Shown one piece after another: positions 31,381 through 41,253 of a stretch of DNA of 64,000 nt (position 1 is the first letter of the stretch; each line of letters starts with the position of its first letter). The DNA lies in contig NZ_JACYFC010000005.1 in assembly GCF_014803385.1 (NCBI RefSeq), positions 62,001 to 126,000 of the forward strand, read 5' to 3'. Position numbers and translations under genes: made by a program. Origin of the DNA: Marinomonas colpomeniae (GTDB taxonomy: Bacteria > Pseudomonadota > Gammaproteobacteria > Pseudomonadales > Marinomonadaceae). The notes beneath the pieces are model-generated. The model saw nothing but the letters and a program-made list of their open reading frames with translations, searched no databases and was not told the DNA's origin.

Positions 31381-32175
31381 ATGACAAACAAGACGTTGTC
31401 TGCTGCTAAGTCCACTTTCGGACACGCTAAACACATCGTCTCGTTTGTTATTATCTTAAGTAATTTTATTCTATTACCTCAATTACAAGCCGCTACCCTA
31501 CATGTAGCTGTCGCTTCGAACTTCATTTCTCCGATAAAACAATTGGCACAGGAATTTGAACAAGAGACAGGGCACTCGTTACAGTTATCATTTGGTTCAT
31601 CTGGTAAACTTTTTGCTCAAATTCAAAATAATGCACCTTATGATATATTTCTCTCCGCGGATGTCATTAAACCAAAGGCGCTGATCGATAATAAAATGGC
31701 TCTATCATATAGCTTAATCGTCTACGCAAAAGGCCAATTGACACTTTGGTCAATGAAACCTATTTCCCCCTTAACGCTTCCAGAAGCCCTACTCAACGCT
31801 AAGCGCATTGCTATCGCAAACCCACGATTGGCACCTTATGGTAAAGCCGCTGAGGAAAGCTTGCGTCATCTATCTGTCTGGGAAGGTATTCAAGGTAAAT
31901 TAGTACAAGGCGAAAACATAGGACAAGCCTATCAATTTACCTATTCAGAAAATGCCAATTTAGGCCTAGTCGCCTTATCTCAAGTATTAGCAGGCCCCCA
32001 AAAAGGCTACTCAATTAACATACCTAATTCATTTTATAAGGGTATAAACCAAGCGGCTGTCATTTTATCAAGAACTCAAAAGACTGTATTAGCTGAGACT
32101 TTTATGGCATTTTTAATACGCGCCGATACACAGGCTAAAATTGCTCACTTTGGGTATTCCACAAAAAAAAACTAG
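31381..32175 (+). CDS. modA: Molybdate-binding periplasmic protein
   Basis: ModA delivers molybdate (and tungstate) to ModBC. The 264-residue product has a signal peptide ending LQA before ATLHVAVASN and shows the ModA features FGSSGKLFAQI and DIFLSADVIKP. The open frame begins earlier, overlapping the Rieske gene, but that stretch is a frame-shifted copy of coding sequence, so I start at the ATG at 31381 although its ribosome site is weak. It is followed 10 bp later by modB. Confidence 0.92.
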   Translation: MTNKTLSAAKSTFGHAKHIVSFVIILSNFILLPQLQAATLHVAVASNFISPIKQLAQEFEQETGHSLQLSFGSSGKLFAQIQNNAPYDIFLSADVIKPKALIDNKMALSYSLIVYAKGQLTLWSMKPISPLTLPEALLNAKRIAIANPRLAPYGKAAEESLRHLSVWEGIQGKLVQGENIGQAYQFTYSENANLGLVALSQVLAGPQKGYSINIPNSFYKGINQAAVILSRTQKTVLAETFMAFLIRADTQAKIAHFGYSTKKN

Positions 32176-32185
32176 GCTCAGACAG

Positions 32186-32884
32186 ATGCAACTCAGCCCC
32201 GAAGATCTTGGTGCAATATGGTTAACATTAAAGCTTGCCAGCCTTGTTACCTTATTACTAATTCTAATGAGCACGCCGATTGCTTGGTGGTTGGCACGAA
32301 CTCAATCTTGGTTTAGAGGCCCGATAAATGCCATTGTCGCTATGCCTCTTGTTTTACCGCCAACGGTATTAGGCTTTTATTTATTACTTTTTCTAGGCCC
32401 ACAAGGTGCTATTGGTAAAATTTTAGACGATCTAGGGCTATCACCTTTACCTTTTAGTTTTTCAGGTCTTGTAGTAGCTTCAATGGTGTATTCATTGCCT
32501 TTTGTTGTACAACCGATTCAAAATGCCTTTATTGCCATAGGAGATAAACCATTAGAAGCCGCTGCCACACTTCGCTCATCGCCATTGAATCGTTTCATTT
32601 ATGTCGCATTGCCACTCGCTAAACCAGGCTACATCAGCGCCACTATTTTAGGCTTTGCCCATACTGTAGGCGAATTCGGTGTTGTACTCATGATAGGTGG
32701 TAATATTCCAAATGAGACCAAAGTAGTATCAGTACAAATTTATGATCATGTAGAAGCATTAGAGTATGGCCAAGCGCACACCCTTTCCTTATTAATGGTT
32801 GCTTTTGCTTTTACCGTCCTTGCTTTTTTATATAGCCTTCAGAAACGGCGTAAACACCAGCCAGCTGCAGGCGGCTTACTATGA
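32186..32884 (+). CDS. modB: Molybdate ABC transporter permease
   Basis: The 232-residue inner-membrane permease has about five helices and the permease motif with EAAATLRSS preceding the coupling helix (contacting ModC), and GEFGVVLMIGG. The ATG at 32186 (MQLSPEDL) is chosen over an upstream in-frame start that overlaps modA. Its last codons overlap modC by 4 bp (ATGA), so the two are translationally coupled. Confidence 0.94.
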   Translation: MQLSPEDLGAIWLTLKLASLVTLLLILMSTPIAWWLARTQSWFRGPINAIVAMPLVLPPTVLGFYLLLFLGPQGAIGKILDDLGLSPLPFSFSGLVVASMVYSLPFVVQPIQNAFIAIGDKPLEAAATLRSSPLNRFIYVALPLAKPGYISATILGFAHTVGEFGVVLMIGGNIPNETKVVSVQIYDHVEALEYGQAHTLSLLMVAFAFTVLAFLYSLQKRRKHQPAAGGLL

Positions 32885-33975
32885 CAAAATCAAATATTTT
32901 AAAAGTAAGAATACGAAAGTATCACTTAAAAGATTCAAACTTTTCTTTAGATGTCGATTTAAACATTCCAAGCACTGGTGTTACTGCATTATTTGGCCCA
33001 TCAGGTTCGGGGAAAACTACTTTACTACGCTGTATTGCAGGTCTAGAAAAGAACCAACAAAGTGAGCTCAGTCTAAGCAATGAGTTTTGGCAGACAAACA
33101 AAATATCACTTCCAGCTCATAAACGCCCTATTGGTTACGTGTTTCAAGAAGCGAACCTATTTCCACATCTTACGGCGGCTGAAAATCTACAATTCGCTAT
33201 AAAACGAGCAGACAAAAGTCAGTCAGTTATTTCATATTCTGAAGTGATTCGCCTTATGGATATTGAGGAAATCTTACCCCAATATCCATCACAGCTGTCA
33301 GGTGGTGAGCGCCAACGAATTGCTATTGCTAGAGCCCTATTAATTCGACCTAAACTTCTCCTTATGGATGAACCTCTGGCTGCGCTAGATGACTCTTTAA
33401 AAAAAGAAATATTGCCTTATCTAGAAGCTATTTGTCATAGTTCAAAGATCCCTATTATCTATGTCAGTCACTCATTAGATGAAGTTATCCGATTAGCAGA
33501 TCACATGGTCGTTTTAGAAAAAGGTAGGGTAGTAGAGCAAGGTGAAACACAATTTTTACTAGGTAAACTTGGCACCTTTTTTTCTCGACACAAAGATGCC
33601 AGCGTTGTTATTACAGGCATAATAACTGAACAATCTGCCCAGTGGGGATTGTCATGGCTACACTTCGACAACCAAGATATTATTGTAAAACAAGGTAATG
33701 AAAAAATCGGAGACCAGTTACGTTTACGAATTCAATCTAAAGATGTTAGCCTGTCCCTCAGCCCACAAGAAGATTCGAGCATCTTAAATCGCTTAACCGT
33801 TATCATTGATGACATGATAAAAGATCCCAAAGATCCAAGTATGGTCATGTTACGTTTACTGGCTGGTAGCACTCCTATTTTGGCCAGAGTCACTGCCTTA
33901 TCCACGCATAACTTAGCTCTTTCAAAAGGCCAGACAGTTATTGCTCAAATAAAGTCTGTCGCCCTTTTACGTTAG
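32881..33975 (+). CDS. modC: Molybdate ABC transporter ATP-binding protein
   Basis: The 364-residue ATPase carries Walker A GPSGSGKTT, signature LSGGERQR, Walker B LLLMDEPLAALD and a C-terminal Mop/TOBE domain (about residues 295-360) that senses molybdate. It ends the Rieske-modABC operon. No modE regulator gene is in the window. Confidence 0.94.
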   Translation: MTKSNILKVRIRKYHLKDSNFSLDVDLNIPSTGVTALFGPSGSGKTTLLRCIAGLEKNQQSELSLSNEFWQTNKISLPAHKRPIGYVFQEANLFPHLTAAENLQFAIKRADKSQSVISYSEVIRLMDIEEILPQYPSQLSGGERQRIAIARALLIRPKLLLMDEPLAALDDSLKKEILPYLEAICHSSKIPIIYVSHSLDEVIRLADHMVVLEKGRVVEQGETQFLLGKLGTFFSRHKDASVVITGIITEQSAQWGLSWLHFDNQDIIVKQGNEKIGDQLRLRIQSKDVSLSLSPQEDSSILNRLTVIIDDMIKDPKDPSMVMLRLLAGSTPILARVTALSTHNLALSKGQTVIAQIKSVALLR

Positions 33976-34015
33976 AGGAAAAGTTTGACCATAAAAAATG
34001 CATCAGTGAATAAAA

Positions 34016-34654
34016 TTATATTTCACTCGCCAGTTGTTCAAGAAAAACACGCATTACACTTTCACGCCTTCTTCCTTCTTGTTGAGCAGATACAGTATTC
34101 AAGCTCTCTGTGATATGAAATAGTTTTTTATAAAAGTGATCAATTGAATACTCTGTATCGTTTGGTTTTCGTACCGTACAAAATGGGTCATTAAGTGAGT
34201 ATAAAGCTCGATTCAAAGAACCACTCACTTGCATACAGCGCGCAATTCCTACGGCACCTAAAGCATCTAAACGATCTGCATCTTGTACGATTTTTGCCTC
34301 TACGCTTTCAGGGTTGATATTAGCGCTAAAGCTATGAGCACGAATCGCATGATGAATTGCCATATAATATTCACTGGGGTAATGAACAGAAGTTAAAAAT
34401 TCAACCGCTCTATCGCCTGCAAATGTAGATGCTAAGTGCCGGTCGGAATGGTTTTTAGGTAAAGACACACAATCATGTAGCCAAGCAGCAGGTACAATCA
34501 CCGACATATCTGCCTTTTCATCTATGGCCAATTGCTTTGCAATTTTGACGACACGCAATATATGGCTCAGATCGTGCGCAGCGTCCGCTTGATCTTGCTT
34601 TTCAATAAAAGCCTGAAAAATGACTTCGTATTCCAATAAAAACTCAGGTGTCAT
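34016..34654 (-). CDS. HD-domain metal-dependent phosphohydrolase (YedJ-like)
   Basis: A 212-residue protein of the HD superfamily. Metal ligands are visible: His31 in DLSHILRV, His60-Asp61 in WLHDCV, and Asp127 in QDADRLDALG, all intact, so it is likely an active phosphohydrolase on nucleotides or related phosphates. The exact substrate is unknown. It converges on modC with 40 bp between and no clear terminator. A GAGGA element sits upstream of the ATG. Confidence 0.8.
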   Translation of the reverse strand: MTPEFLLEYEVIFQAFIEKQDQADAAHDLSHILRVVKIAKQLAIDEKADMSVIVPAAWLHDCVSLPKNHSDRHLASTFAGDRAVEFLTSVHYPSEYYMAIHHAIRAHSFSANINPESVEAKIVQDADRLDALGAVGIARCMQVSGSLNRALYSLNDPFCTVRKPNDTEYSIDHFYKKLFHITESLNTVSAQQEGRRRESVMRVFLEQLASEI

Positions 34655-34819
34655 AAATACTCTGTTCCTCTATCCCATATTACCTTTAATATTACTATAA
34701 ACAACTAAAAAGATTGTTTTAAAACTACTTGTAAACCAACATTGAAAATAAAAGTAAACTGTTTTACCTCTGTTTAAGAAATCGTTACACTTGCCCGAAA
34801 TTTTTAAGAGGACACAAAA

Positions 34820-34870
34820 ATGCCGTTACTTATTGCCGTTCGCCCTTTCAATATGACTTTTATGAACTAA
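34820..34870 (+). CDS. Possible 16-residue small protein or leader peptide
   Basis: A 17-codon frame (MPLLIAVRPFNMTFMN, stop) preceded by an AAGAGGA ribosome site 6 bp before the ATG and immediately followed by a hairpin. It is on the plus strand in a 294-bp gap, with no plus-strand gene downstream until 35960. It could be a small protein, a leader, or coincidence. I do not recognise the peptide. Confidence 0.3.
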   Translation: MPLLIAVRPFNMTFMN

Positions 34871-34902
34871 AAACGCACAATTCGAACTGGGTGTTTTTAG
34901 TT
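34865..34902. terminator. Hairpin between sORF and DUF2057 gene
   Basis: The 10-bp stem aactaaaaac / gtttttagtt closes a long loop. T-rich flanks on both strands make it a candidate weak terminator for the DUF2057 gene (ending 34949) and for the possible short transcript at 34820. Confidence 0.5.
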
Positions 34903-34948
34903 TATAAAGAAATAAATGTTATACAAAAAATATTTATTCATATCTTAC

Positions 34949-35698
34949 TTAATGGGTGAACCAAAGCTCAAAGGCTTCTTGCTCACTACTATTTGCTTTG
35001 GTGTACCACAGCTGAGACATTTCAAACTGAATACTTGATAATTTAGATTGATAAAGTGCATCAGAAATCCAGATTCGAAGCTCTTTACGGGTTACCTCAT
35101 CAGATTGGTTATACCAAAACTTCATCATATCCAAACTCATATCATCCGACATAATAAGTGGAGCGGTAAAAGGCCTTTCTGAAAAGGCAATATTTTTATC
35201 AATATAGGTATGATTTTTAGGTCGAGTTTCCGATGTTAATTGTTCAATTTCATCGACGTAATCTCGAGTATTTTGCAATCCAGATTGGGTTGGAAGTATA
35301 TGTTGCTGGTACTCAACGCTTTTACCACTTAATTTATCTGAAATAGTATATTTAGGAGCTTTCAAATAAGACTCAGCCTGTTTTTGATTAGAAATATAAG
35401 GAGCTTTTATAATGAGAGAAACGTCTTTTTCAAAAACTAGGTCTAACACAATAGGCTCTGATTGATACACTTCTGTGTCGCCACCGCTTCTCAATAGTTT
35501 GTTAAAACGAATGACTATTTGGTGAGCACCGGCACTTACTTCAATTTTGAAATCATTACCAAACTTCCCAGTCCCTTCAAGATCTACATACATAATTTCA
35601 AATGATCTTGGTACTTCAAACGTTGCCGCCTGAATAGGTACAACCAACATAGAAGAAAACAAAACACAGTATTCAATTAAACGTTTTTTCAATGACAT
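34949..35698 (-). CDS. DUF2057/YccT-family secreted protein
   Basis: A 249-residue exported protein with a signal peptide (about residues 1-24, ending IQA before ATFEV) and a beta-rich domain of the DUF2057 (YccT) family, including the GAHQIVIRFN segment. YccT/CsgI in enterobacteria dampens curli assembly; a role here is not known. The frame opens further upstream, but the ATG at 35698 has an AAGAGG ribosome site. A C-terminal section (about residues 150-249) goes beyond the family domain and has a repeated W/Y-rich helical pattern (FWYNQS, LWYTKA, LWFTH). Confidence 0.7.
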   Translation of the reverse strand: MSLKKRLIEYCVLFSSMLVVPIQAATFEVPRSFEIMYVDLEGTGKFGNDFKIEVSAGAHQIVIRFNKLLRSGGDTEVYQSEPIVLDLVFEKDVSLIIKAPYISNQKQAESYLKAPKYTISDKLSGKSVEYQQHILPTQSGLQNTRDYVDEIEQLTSETRPKNHTYIDKNIAFSERPFTAPLIMSDDMSLDMMKFWYNQSDEVTRKELRIWISDALYQSKLSSIQFEMSQLWYTKANSSEQEAFELWFTH

Positions 35699-35959
35699 TG
35701 CACACCTCTTAACAAGGAAATCGCTCAAGTAATGAATCTAACATAATGTCTTAATTAGTTTTCTGGATTTGCTGTCTACTGCGCGCACTTGCTAATTTTT
35801 ATCTTTTTTCATTACTAATAAGATTCTATAACCAAAACATATTCGAAATAAAAAGTGTAAAAAAAGCACTTAGTCTCATGTATAATTTTTTGATCGAGCA
35901 TCATCTAATTAAATGTCGTTTAAGATTGGTGTAACTGAATAAGCTGATATGATCAATTT

Positions 35960-36997
35960 ATGCACATAACGAAACAAGACCAGCTAAACCACATGTTAAC
36001 ACTACGAATTGTAGAGCTAACTATTGTCACCTTAATATGTGCCATTCTTATCAGGCCTTTACTGTCTGAAATACACCCTTATTTTCTATGGATAGAATTA
36101 ATAGATTTAGCCTTGGCTACAGTTTTCTATTTTATCATTCGTGCGGGATTTTTAGATAAATGGAAAATCTCAATATCATTAACTGCTTCTAACCTTCTTA
36201 TACTTCCACTTCTTGTTATATCAGGAGGAGTAAACAGTCAATTAGCTTTCTTCTTACCTCTAATTCCTATTATGGCGGCATTAATCGGTGGCAGACTAGA
36301 GTCTCTCGTGGTCGGTTTTATTTTGATCACTGCCATTATTTTAGCCACTGTATTTGGTGATTCTATTATGGATCTAAACGATCATATATATTCTGATGAA
36401 AAAACTATTAGTCGTAGTTTTTGGTTGATCATTACGATTGTTTTTAGCATGATTTTTGGTCGCTTTTTTCTACAAAAATACACTGAATTGACTGACCAGC
36501 TTAAAGATGAAAACCTTCAGGATCCTCTAACGAAATTACTTAATCGACGAGGATTAAGTCTTCACTTTGAAAAAGAGCTTGATAAAACCAATACAGATTC
36601 ACCATTAAGCTTGATGATTATTGATATCGATTATTTTAAAAAAATCAATGATTTTCACGGCCATAATATAGGCGATTTATGTTTAATCGAAGTAGCTAAT
36701 ATTCTTAAAAATGCACTGAGAAAAAATGACATTATTGCTCGATTTGGTGGTGAAGAATTTATTGCCATCCTTCCAAAGACATCTAAAATAGAAGCTATAA
36801 CAATAGCAGAAACATTAAGAAGAAAAGTATCCGAGAATACTTACAGTGAATTAGAACTACCTTTGACTATTACCTTAGGCTTAACAGAATCCAAGCCAGA
36901 AAATGAAACCACCTTAAAAATAATTAAACGTGCGGATAAAGCCCTTTATAAAGGAAAAAACAAAGGGCGTAACCGTGTAGAACTGTCTGAAGATTAA
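35960..36997 (+). CDS. Membrane diguanylate cyclase (GGDEF)
   Basis: A 345-residue protein with about six N-terminal membrane helices (residues about 20-165), a short linker and a GGDEF domain. The active site GGEEF is at residues 263-267 and a product-inhibition site RxxD (RKND, ending Asp257) lies exactly five residues before it, so it should make cyclic di-GMP under feedback control. No other domain is fused. The gene converges on the tandem Cache-like protein gene with 42 bp between. Confidence 0.9.
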   Translation: MHITKQDQLNHMLTLRIVELTIVTLICAILIRPLLSEIHPYFLWIELIDLALATVFYFIIRAGFLDKWKISISLTASNLLILPLLVISGGVNSQLAFFLPLIPIMAALIGGRLESLVVGFILITAIILATVFGDSIMDLNDHIYSDEKTISRSFWLIITIVFSMIFGRFFLQKYTELTDQLKDENLQDPLTKLLNRRGLSLHFEKELDKTNTDSPLSLMIIDIDYFKKINDFHGHNIGDLCLIEVANILKNALRKNDIIARFGGEEFIAILPKTSKIEAITIAETLRRKVSENTYSELELPLTITLGLTESKPENETTLKIIKRADKALYKGKNKGRNRVELSED

Positions 36998-37039
36998 TTA
37001 ACATTTAAATGCAACTCACATACATCAATGCAGCCTGAC

Positions 37040-39046
37040 TTAGCAAGGCACTAAAACCCAAGAAATTACGCAGTTTTCATAACCATCAGTTTGCTTATAT
37101 TCACGATAACCTATCGATTTAGCCGCACCAATAAGATAAGAAGAGCCCCCCAATTTAATTACTGCGGCTATCGTTCCCTGTTCTTCTAATTCATGTAAAT
37201 TAATATCAGGTAAAAAAGTATCTCCAATAAGATACTCCTCTGATGTACTGGATATTACAAAACCGGTATCCGTTGTAAACAAGGCTTTTGAACCTGATTT
37301 TATGACTCCATTCTCGCGGGGTAGAATATCATGAAGTATTGCACTAAATTCCACGGTCGAGTCGAATACAATTCCTATCCCTCCAATGATGCCACCAGTG
37401 CCATTTATATCGCGAAGTGCAGCATTATAAATATAAGTATGTTTCCCTTGATAACAATCAAACATTTCAAAAGCAGATACAGTGTATTTATAGGCCGTTT
37501 CTAATTGGAATACGTTCTTTCCACCTGAAAGCTCTTCTATAGTTTGGCCAATTTTATCGTTATATTGATCATCAGAAAACGCCACATAACGACCTTGTTT
37601 ATCGTAAACATATAAGGTGTGATAAACAGTATAAAGGGAATGAATCGTTGCCAAGGTTTTCTGAATACTTTTTCTATCAACAATCGATGCAGACAGTGCA
37701 GTACGCAATAAACCACTTAATCCCCACCAACGACAATCATTTGCTCGTTCAAACAAATTACGATCCATGATGTCTACAGCTAAACTGGCCTGCAAACGCA
37801 TAACATTTAATTGTCCGGAAACAATAGTCGAAAATAAAGACTCAATGGAATTATCAAATACTGTATCAATGTCTTGGCCAATTTTTTTAATCGCCTCTAA
37901 AACAGGCATCAACTCAACCGCGTCATTTCGTGCAGCAGTAATAATACCGTTTAAAACGATCAACTGAAGGTCATCGTTGATCGATACAGATTGATGTCGA
38001 ATATCAAATAAATCAGCAGAAATTAGTCCTGTGAAATCAGTAGATAATGACGTATTTTCTTTTTTCTCATTTCCAGCACGATGGGAGCCACCTTCTATCC
38101 TATCCAGTGGTAACAAAGATGCCACGTGCCAATTTTTAGGTCCTAAATAATCCTGATAAGACTGCCCTTTTGCACACACCTTCATTACACTACGCCTATT
38201 AAAAGACATAATCTGAGGCTCTAAATTTAGTGATAATTTTGAAGACGATTCAGAAGAGCTATATTGTGGCGCAAACAAAATCTCACCCGCACCATCCAAG
38301 AGCAAGAAATGATTTTCTTCTCTTTTTGCTAAAAGACGTCCCACTATGCCTTCCAACTCATCTTTAAAACGAAAACAAAGCACAATCACTCCGATAACAG
38401 AACCGCCTTCTACGACCGCATTAGCGTATAAAAGGTTTGATCCGGATTCCCCTACAAGCTCTGTCTCACCAAAATATTCAACATAGTCATTCGGCTTTTT
38501 AACTACTTGTTCTATAAAAACATCGTGTACTTTTCCGGTTCGAGAAGGTTGACTCAATTGGAACACTAATTCACCGTCAGGCGTCAATAAAAAAGCGTCT
38601 TGATAAACTGAATAAATACTGACATAAGCTTGTAGACGCTGCTTGATAAAATCTCTATCTAATTCATTTTTATGAGATTTTTTTAAAAACTGAACAACAT
38701 CATAATCGGTTGATAAAAAGCCAATATCCGCCGTTCGCTCAAACAAATTTCGAATGAGAACATCAATCGCCATCTGAGAACGGGAAGTATTTTGAAGCAG
38801 AACTTTTCGAACATGCTCGCTAATCAGGCTTTCAATCAAGCGTTCTTGTAAATCATTAAACTGACCTAGAGTGTTATCCATATCTTGTAAGATAGTAGAT
38901 GCAACTTCAAAACTATTTATTTTGCCAATGAGTGCTATTTTTTCCCACCAAGTACTTAATGACTTTAAACTTTGATCGTATCGATCGACGTCTTTTATCA
39001 CACCCTTCATCGTACTTTGATGAGCAGAAAGAAAAGCCTGCACCAT
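37040..39046 (-). CDS. Tandem Cache-like sensor without output domain
   Basis: A 668-residue protein with no signal peptide, no membrane helix and no recognisable output domain. It has two halves (about residues 60-320 and 390-665) that share an RNLFER motif (residues 99-104 and 429-434) followed by a helix and a strand pattern typical of Cache/PAS-like domains, for example VYQDAFLLTPDGELVF and VYHTLYVYDKQGRYVAF. Cache domains usually bind small ligands outside the cell; here both would be cytoplasmic. It probably hands its signal to a partner. Neighbours are a diguanylate cyclase and a chemoreceptor. TAGGGG precedes the ATG. Confidence 0.75.
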   Translation of the reverse strand: MVQAFLSAHQSTMKGVIKDVDRYDQSLKSLSTWWEKIALIGKINSFEVASTILQDMDNTLGQFNDLQERLIESLISEHVRKVLLQNTSRSQMAIDVLIRNLFERTADIGFLSTDYDVVQFLKKSHKNELDRDFIKQRLQAYVSIYSVYQDAFLLTPDGELVFQLSQPSRTGKVHDVFIEQVVKKPNDYVEYFGETELVGESGSNLLYANAVVEGGSVIGVIVLCFRFKDELEGIVGRLLAKREENHFLLLDGAGEILFAPQYSSSESSSKLSLNLEPQIMSFNRRSVMKVCAKGQSYQDYLGPKNWHVASLLPLDRIEGGSHRAGNEKKENTSLSTDFTGLISADLFDIRHQSVSINDDLQLIVLNGIITAARNDAVELMPVLEAIKKIGQDIDTVFDNSIESLFSTIVSGQLNVMRLQASLAVDIMDRNLFERANDCRWWGLSGLLRTALSASIVDRKSIQKTLATIHSLYTVYHTLYVYDKQGRYVAFSDDQYNDKIGQTIEELSGGKNVFQLETAYKYTVSAFEMFDCYQGKHTYIYNAALRDINGTGGIIGGIGIVFDSTVEFSAILHDILPRENGVIKSGSKALFTTDTGFVISSTSEEYLIGDTFLPDINLHELEEQGTIAAVIKLGGSSYLIGAAKSIGYREYKQTDGYENCVISWVLVPC

Positions 39047-39164
39047 TTAACCCCTACACAAATTAAAGATCTACGAGCATATGCAAGGCTTACACCAATA
39101 GACCAACATTTTGTCTATTCGGACAAATTTAAATAATAAAGCATCAAAAAATTTATGTATTCAT

Positions 39165-39196
39165 AAAAAAAGGAATGCCAAAGCATTCCTTTTTTT
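39165..39196 (-). terminator. Intrinsic terminator after the chemoreceptor gene
   Basis: A 14-bp stem (aaaaaaaggaatgc / gcattccttttttt) with a four-base loop lies 40 bp past the chemoreceptor stop codon. The A and T tracts make it symmetrical. Confidence 0.9.
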
Positions 39197-39235
39197 AAAC
39201 TTATAATTTTCTAAGCCAAATATTTACACTAATAA

Positions 39236-40906
39236 TTAGACTTTAAATTTATCACTAATACTTTTGATGACCTGAGCTTGCTCTTCTAACAAAACCATTT
39301 GCTCTGCTGTTTGATTAGATTCATCTCCAATATTTTCAGCAAGTTGTGCAATGCCAACCACATTTTTAGCGATGTCTGTTGCTACTTCAGATTGTTGATA
39401 AGCAGCAGTAGATACCTGAACATTCATTTGCGTCAAATTCTTAATAGAATCTGTGCTTGAGTATATGATCTCACTAATTTTTGCCATAGCAGCTTCAACC
39501 ATTTCACGTCGTTGCATTGATCCATGCATATCCTCTGAAGCTTTAGCGGCGCTTTGCTGAAGTTTCTCCAGCACTTCTTTAATCTCAACCGTGCTTTGCT
39601 GGCTACGTTGAGCTAATCCACGCACTTCGTCTGCGACTACAGCAAAACCACGACCTTGCTCACCAGCTCTGGCGGCTTCAATTGCTGCATTAAGTGCTAA
39701 CAAATTAGTCTGCTCAAATATTCCTTGAATTACCTCAATTGCAACATTAATTTCATTAACATTACCGCCAAGGACATGAATCGACTGCTCAACTGTATTT
39801 AATACAGAACTCAACTCATTTAGCTCGCCACTAGAAAGTTGCACTTGTTTTAATACTTCTTGAATTTCCAATTCGGTGCTTTCAGCAGATCGTTTCGTTG
39901 ACTCTGCATTATCTGCAATATCATTCGAGTTCGCTCTCATTTCTTCAATTGCACTAGCAACCAAATTTGTTTCGTTAATCTGTCTATCTGATGCTTCAGA
40001 TAATTTGATTCGTTGCTGATTTGATTTCACAGAAATAGAAAGAAGATCACTGCTCGAACGTTTCAAATAGCCGATATCCACCGCCATCGAATCTAAGAAA
40101 GTATTAAAGTCCGTTGCAATATTATTCAGAATATCGATGGAGCTGTCTGGCAACTTTTTAGTTAAATCACCTTGACCGCTTGCTAGATTCTTCACAGCAG
40201 AACCTAACGTCATTAACGGACTTAAAACAGAGCGAGAAGACAGTAGAACTATTAGAGTTAATACACCGAAAACAAACGCTAAAATAACTAACGCAGTTAA
40301 CTGGCTAGTAGACTGAATGTCATCTACAGAAGATGATATTTCTGCAACGATTTTTTCAGCGCTATCTATATAGAAGCCGGAGCCTATAATAATGTCCCAC
40401 TTTTGAACATAAACAGCATACGCATATTTACTTTTTGCTTCAGTTTCACCGGGCTTAGGAAAGTAATACTGACTAAAACCATCACCTTGAGTTGCAGACT
40501 GAATCATATTTTTCAAGATGAAATTGCCTTGTGTATCCTGTAAATCCATCTGATTAATATTTAGCTTGCCACCAGCACCATGCATCAACCTCAAGCCTTT
40601 AATATCATAAGCGAATAAATATCCTTCTCCGCCATCAAACTTATAGGTATTCAACAGATCCATGGCTTCTTGTAAGCCTTCTTTAGCTGGCTTATTGATT
40701 TGCGGCTGAATAATACTGATGGCAGAATCAAGTACAGTCACTAGACGGTTTTTTTCTGTCTCAATCGTGGCTTGTTCAACAAGATGAGATACTCCACTGT
40801 TTACTGTCTTTAGAGTCTGCATTTGAGTTAATGCGCTGATAATGGCAATAAATAGAAAGGGACCAAACGCTAGTAAGTAGATCCTTAATTTAAGAGACTT
40901 AAACAT
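39236..40906 (-). CDS. Methyl-accepting chemotaxis protein, single Cache
   Basis: A 556-residue chemoreceptor: membrane helix about 10-30, a periplasmic single-Cache domain ([23 protein letters not shown]), a second helix about 206-226, HAMP, and the methyl-accepting signalling domain with the conserved hairpin tip [18 protein letters not shown]. Single-Cache receptors often bind small carboxylates or amino acids. There is no C-terminal pentapeptide for CheR tethering. The ATG at 40906 has AAGGA upstream; the longer frame starting 14 codons earlier is less likely. The ligand is unknown. Confidence 0.9.
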   Translation of the reverse strand: MFKSLKLRIYLLAFGPFLFIAIISALTQMQTLKTVNSGVSHLVEQATIETEKNRLVTVLDSAISIIQPQINKPAKEGLQEAMDLLNTYKFDGGEGYLFAYDIKGLRLMHGAGGKLNINQMDLQDTQGNFILKNMIQSATQGDGFSQYYFPKPGETEAKSKYAYAVYVQKWDIIIGSGFYIDSAEKIVAEISSSVDDIQSTSQLTALVILAFVFGVLTLIVLLSSRSVLSPLMTLGSAVKNLASGQGDLTKKLPDSSIDILNNIATDFNTFLDSMAVDIGYLKRSSSDLLSISVKSNQQRIKLSEASDRQINETNLVASAIEEMRANSNDIADNAESTKRSAESTELEIQEVLKQVQLSSGELNELSSVLNTVEQSIHVLGGNVNEINVAIEVIQGIFEQTNLLALNAAIEAARAGEQGRGFAVVADEVRGLAQRSQQSTVEIKEVLEKLQQSAAKASEDMHGSMQRREMVEAAMAKISEIIYSSTDSIKNLTQMNVQVSTAAYQQSEVATDIAKNVVGIAQLAENIGDESNQTAEQMVLLEEQAQVIKSISDKFKV

Positions 40907-41253
40907 ATTTTTTCCTTTTCCTTGTAGTAGATATAAAAACAAGCCCACTACAAGTGGAGCTTATGCTTGCTATCTAAAGTATTCTCCCATCTTCGTTTAA
41001 AACAAACAAAAAAGGTTCATTAAGTCAGAAAGATACCAGAGAAAAAATTAAAGTCATATAAAGGCACAAGAAAAATAACAAAAAAATAAAAATCCTTACT
41101 TTTCATTTGGTTAAAAAAACTATATGTGAGTCTGAAGAGACATATCTTTGAGCTTAAGTAACCAAACACAATGTGATGAAACAGTTTAAAAAGGCCAGTA
41201 ATAAAACTGCTGGCCTTTTGCTTTCAATACAAACTGCATTATTACTTTTATTA
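40907..41253. promoter_or_regulatory. Intergenic region between chemoreceptor and aceA
   Basis: This 347-bp gap holds the chemoreceptor promoter region and the aceA terminator (41188-41219). An 8-bp inverted repeat (cttgtagt / actacaag, 40921-40954) lies just upstream of the chemoreceptor's ribosome site. The middle is AT-rich; nothing else is recognised. Confidence 0.4.
41188..41219 (-). terminator. Intrinsic terminator after aceA
   Basis: A 10-bp stem (aaaaggccag / ctggcctttt) with an 11-base loop and flanking A/T tracts lies 35 bp beyond the aceA stop codon. Confidence 0.85.
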
